A stretch of 8,809 nt of DNA from DATHSN01 sp035464115. GTDB lineage: Bacteria; Actinomycetota; Acidimicrobiia; Acidimicrobiales; SKKL01. The DNA lies in contig DATHSN010000053.1 of the NCBI GenBank assembly GCA_035464115.1, positions 1 through 8,809 on the forward strand, given 5' to 3'. Below are positions 8,249 to 8,809 of the stretch, one piece after another. The position numbers were made by a program, and so were the translations under genes. The stretch's first letter is position 1. The number at the start of each line of letters is the position of its first letter. Below the pieces are notes generated by a model. That model did not search any database. It was not told the DNA's origin and saw only the letters and a program-made list of their open reading frames with translations.

Positions 8249-8254
8249 CTCCTC
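8249..8254 (-). promoter_or_regulatory. Shine-Dalgarno site that sets the TTG start of ppdK
   Basis: GAGGAG on the minus strand lies 8 bases upstream of the TTG at 8240-8238. It is the best ribosome binding site in this gap and decides between the TTG start and the internal ATG 45 bases downstream, which has no comparable site. Confidence 0.75.
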
Positions 8255-8269
8255 GGGTCGTCTGAGGCG

Positions 8270-8298
8270 AGGCTAAGCCACCGATCCGCCGCTGTCTC
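8270..8298 (-). promoter_or_regulatory. Candidate ppdK promoter
   Basis: On the minus strand, GAGACA (8298-8293) and TAGCCT (8275-8270) are separated by 17 bases and resemble sigma-70 -35 and -10 boxes. The implied start near 8263 gives a leader of about 23 bases carrying the GAGGAG ribosome binding site. The location, just past the glyS-side hairpins, is sensible. This is an inference from sequence match only. Confidence 0.42.
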
Positions 8299-8300
8299 AG

Positions 8301-8343
8301 GGTCGGAGGTCCCGCACTTCGCGGGCCGACCGATAGCGGTCGG
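8301..8343 (-). terminator. Two competing hairpins between glyS and ppdK
   Basis: The segment 8326-8331 (CCGACC) can pair with 8338-8343 (GGTCGG; 6-base loop). It can instead pair with 8301-8306 (GGTCGG), extended by an inner CCCGC/GCGGG stem (8311-8315 with 8321-8325, 5-base loop). The two folds share one arm and exclude each other. The position, 22 bases after the glyS stop, suits a terminator for glyS. An attenuator-like switch is possible but not shown. No T-tract follows. Confidence 0.45.
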
Positions 8344-8365
8344 ACGCGAGCGCGAGCTGACCCGA

Positions 8366-8809
8366 TCAGACCATCCGCCCCCGGAACCAGTCGAGCAGCT
8401 CGGCGATGGGGACCCGCTCCTGCTCCATCGAATCGCGGTCGCGCACGGTGACGGCGTGGTCGTCGAGGGTGTCGAAGTCGATGGTGACGCAGTACGGGGT
8501 GCCGAGCTCGTCCTGGCGCCGGTAGCGACGGCCGATCGACTGGGTCTCGTCGTAGTCGCACATGAAGTGCGGCTGCAGCAGGCCCAGCACCTCCTGGGCC
8601 GGCGGCACCAGGTCGTCCTTCTTCGACAGCGGCAGCACCGCGATCTGGTACGGCGCGATGCGGTGGTGCAGGCGCAGCACCACGCGGGTCTCGCCCTTCA
8701 CCTCCTCCTCGTCGTAGGCGGCGAGGAGGAACGCCGCCATCGTGCGCGTGGCGCCCGCGGCCGGCTCGATGACATGGGGCACGTACCGCTCGTTCGTCTG
8801 CGGGTCGAA
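8366..8809 (-). CDS. glyS: Glycyl-tRNA synthetase, C-terminal part (N-terminus beyond right edge)
   Basis: The frame is open from base 8809 to a TGA at 8368-8366, giving 147 visible residues. It begins within the class II catalytic domain. PHVIEPAAGATRTMAAFL (visible residues 11-28) corresponds to motif 3 with its conserved Arg. An anticodon-binding domain follows (about 51-145), with IAPYQIAVLPLSKKDD, then the signature GRRYRRQDELGTPYCVTIDF and AVTVRDRDSMEQ, which are typical of the homodimeric (alpha2) glycyl-tRNA synthetase. The enzyme charges tRNA-Gly with glycine. This is the single-chain type, not the separate glyQ/glyS subunits of E. coli. The gene is transcribed towards ppdK and is followed by hairpins. 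A GTG inside the frame at 8782 is not a true start, since the conserved sequence continues upstream of it to the edge. Confidence 0.96.
   Translation of the reverse strand, partial: FDPQTNERYVPHVIEPAAGATRTMAAFLLAAYDEEEVKGETRVVLRLHHRIAPYQIAVLPLSKKDDLVPPAQEVLGLLQPHFMCDYDETQSIGRRYRRQDELGTPYCVTIDFDTLDDHAVTVRDRDSMEQERVPIAELLDWFRGRMV

Noticed and set aside
5583..8276. Long plus-strand open frames opposite ppdK
   Set aside because: The minus strand encodes a full PPDK with all catalytic residues. Long antisense frames are expected in high-GC coding DNA and show Gly/Val/Arg/His-rich composition with no recognisable domain.
8241..8561. N-terminal extension of ppdK into the glyS region
   Set aside because: The extra residues are Arg/Pro-rich, overlap glyS in another frame and have no PPDK similarity. 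The TTG with GAGGAG is a better start.

Overview
This window looks like chromosomal core sequence from a high-GC actinobacterium. An Acidimicrobiia-type lineage is my best guess. That rests on the very strong G/C third-position bias, tRNA genes that do not encode CCA, an actinobacterial-looking small membrane protein, and a dnaG-rpoD operon, which the well-known mycobacteria lack. The class assignment is inference and I could not test it by search.

Layout from left to right. (1) Positions 1-1573, minus strand: a long uncharacterised protein with an acidic helical N-terminal half and a Gly/Ser-rich low-complexity tract. It runs off the left edge without a stop. (2) Positions 1574-1913: no intact gene. 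It holds a frameshifted remnant of the C-terminus of a short-chain dehydrogenase and a small hairpin. (3) Positions 1914-2078, minus strand: two tRNA genes, tRNA-Asn(GTT) followed by a CAT-anticodon tRNA. The second matches the lysidine-modified tRNA-Ile2 better than tRNA-Met. (4) Positions 2149-2466, plus strand: a small YtxH-like membrane-anchored protein, the only plus-strand gene. It ends one base from the stop codon of rpoD. (5) Positions 2468-5484, minus strand: dnaG (primase) and rpoD/sigA (primary sigma factor), joined by an ATGA overlap. This is the core of the classical macromolecular synthesis operon. (6) Positions 5538-5575: a perfect 16-bp hairpin, probably the terminator of the next gene upstream in transcription. 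(7) Positions 5583-8240, minus strand: ppdK, pyruvate phosphate dikinase, starting at TTG. (8) Positions 8241-8365: an intergenic gap with competing hairpins and a plausible ppdK promoter. (9) Positions 8366-8809, minus strand: the C-terminal part of glycyl-tRNA synthetase, cut by the right edge.

From right to left, the minus-strand genes read glyS, ppdK, dnaG, rpoD. They cover tRNA charging, the PEP/pyruvate node, replication priming and basal transcription. The order resembles the glyS-ppdK-dgt-dnaG-sigA neighbourhood I recall from some Firmicutes, here without a dgt or PPDK regulatory-protein gene. I found no defence system, mobile element, CRISPR array or clearly novel multi-gene system. 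The least explained items are the left-edge Gly/Ser-rich protein, the dehydrogenase remnant and the intergenic hairpins.
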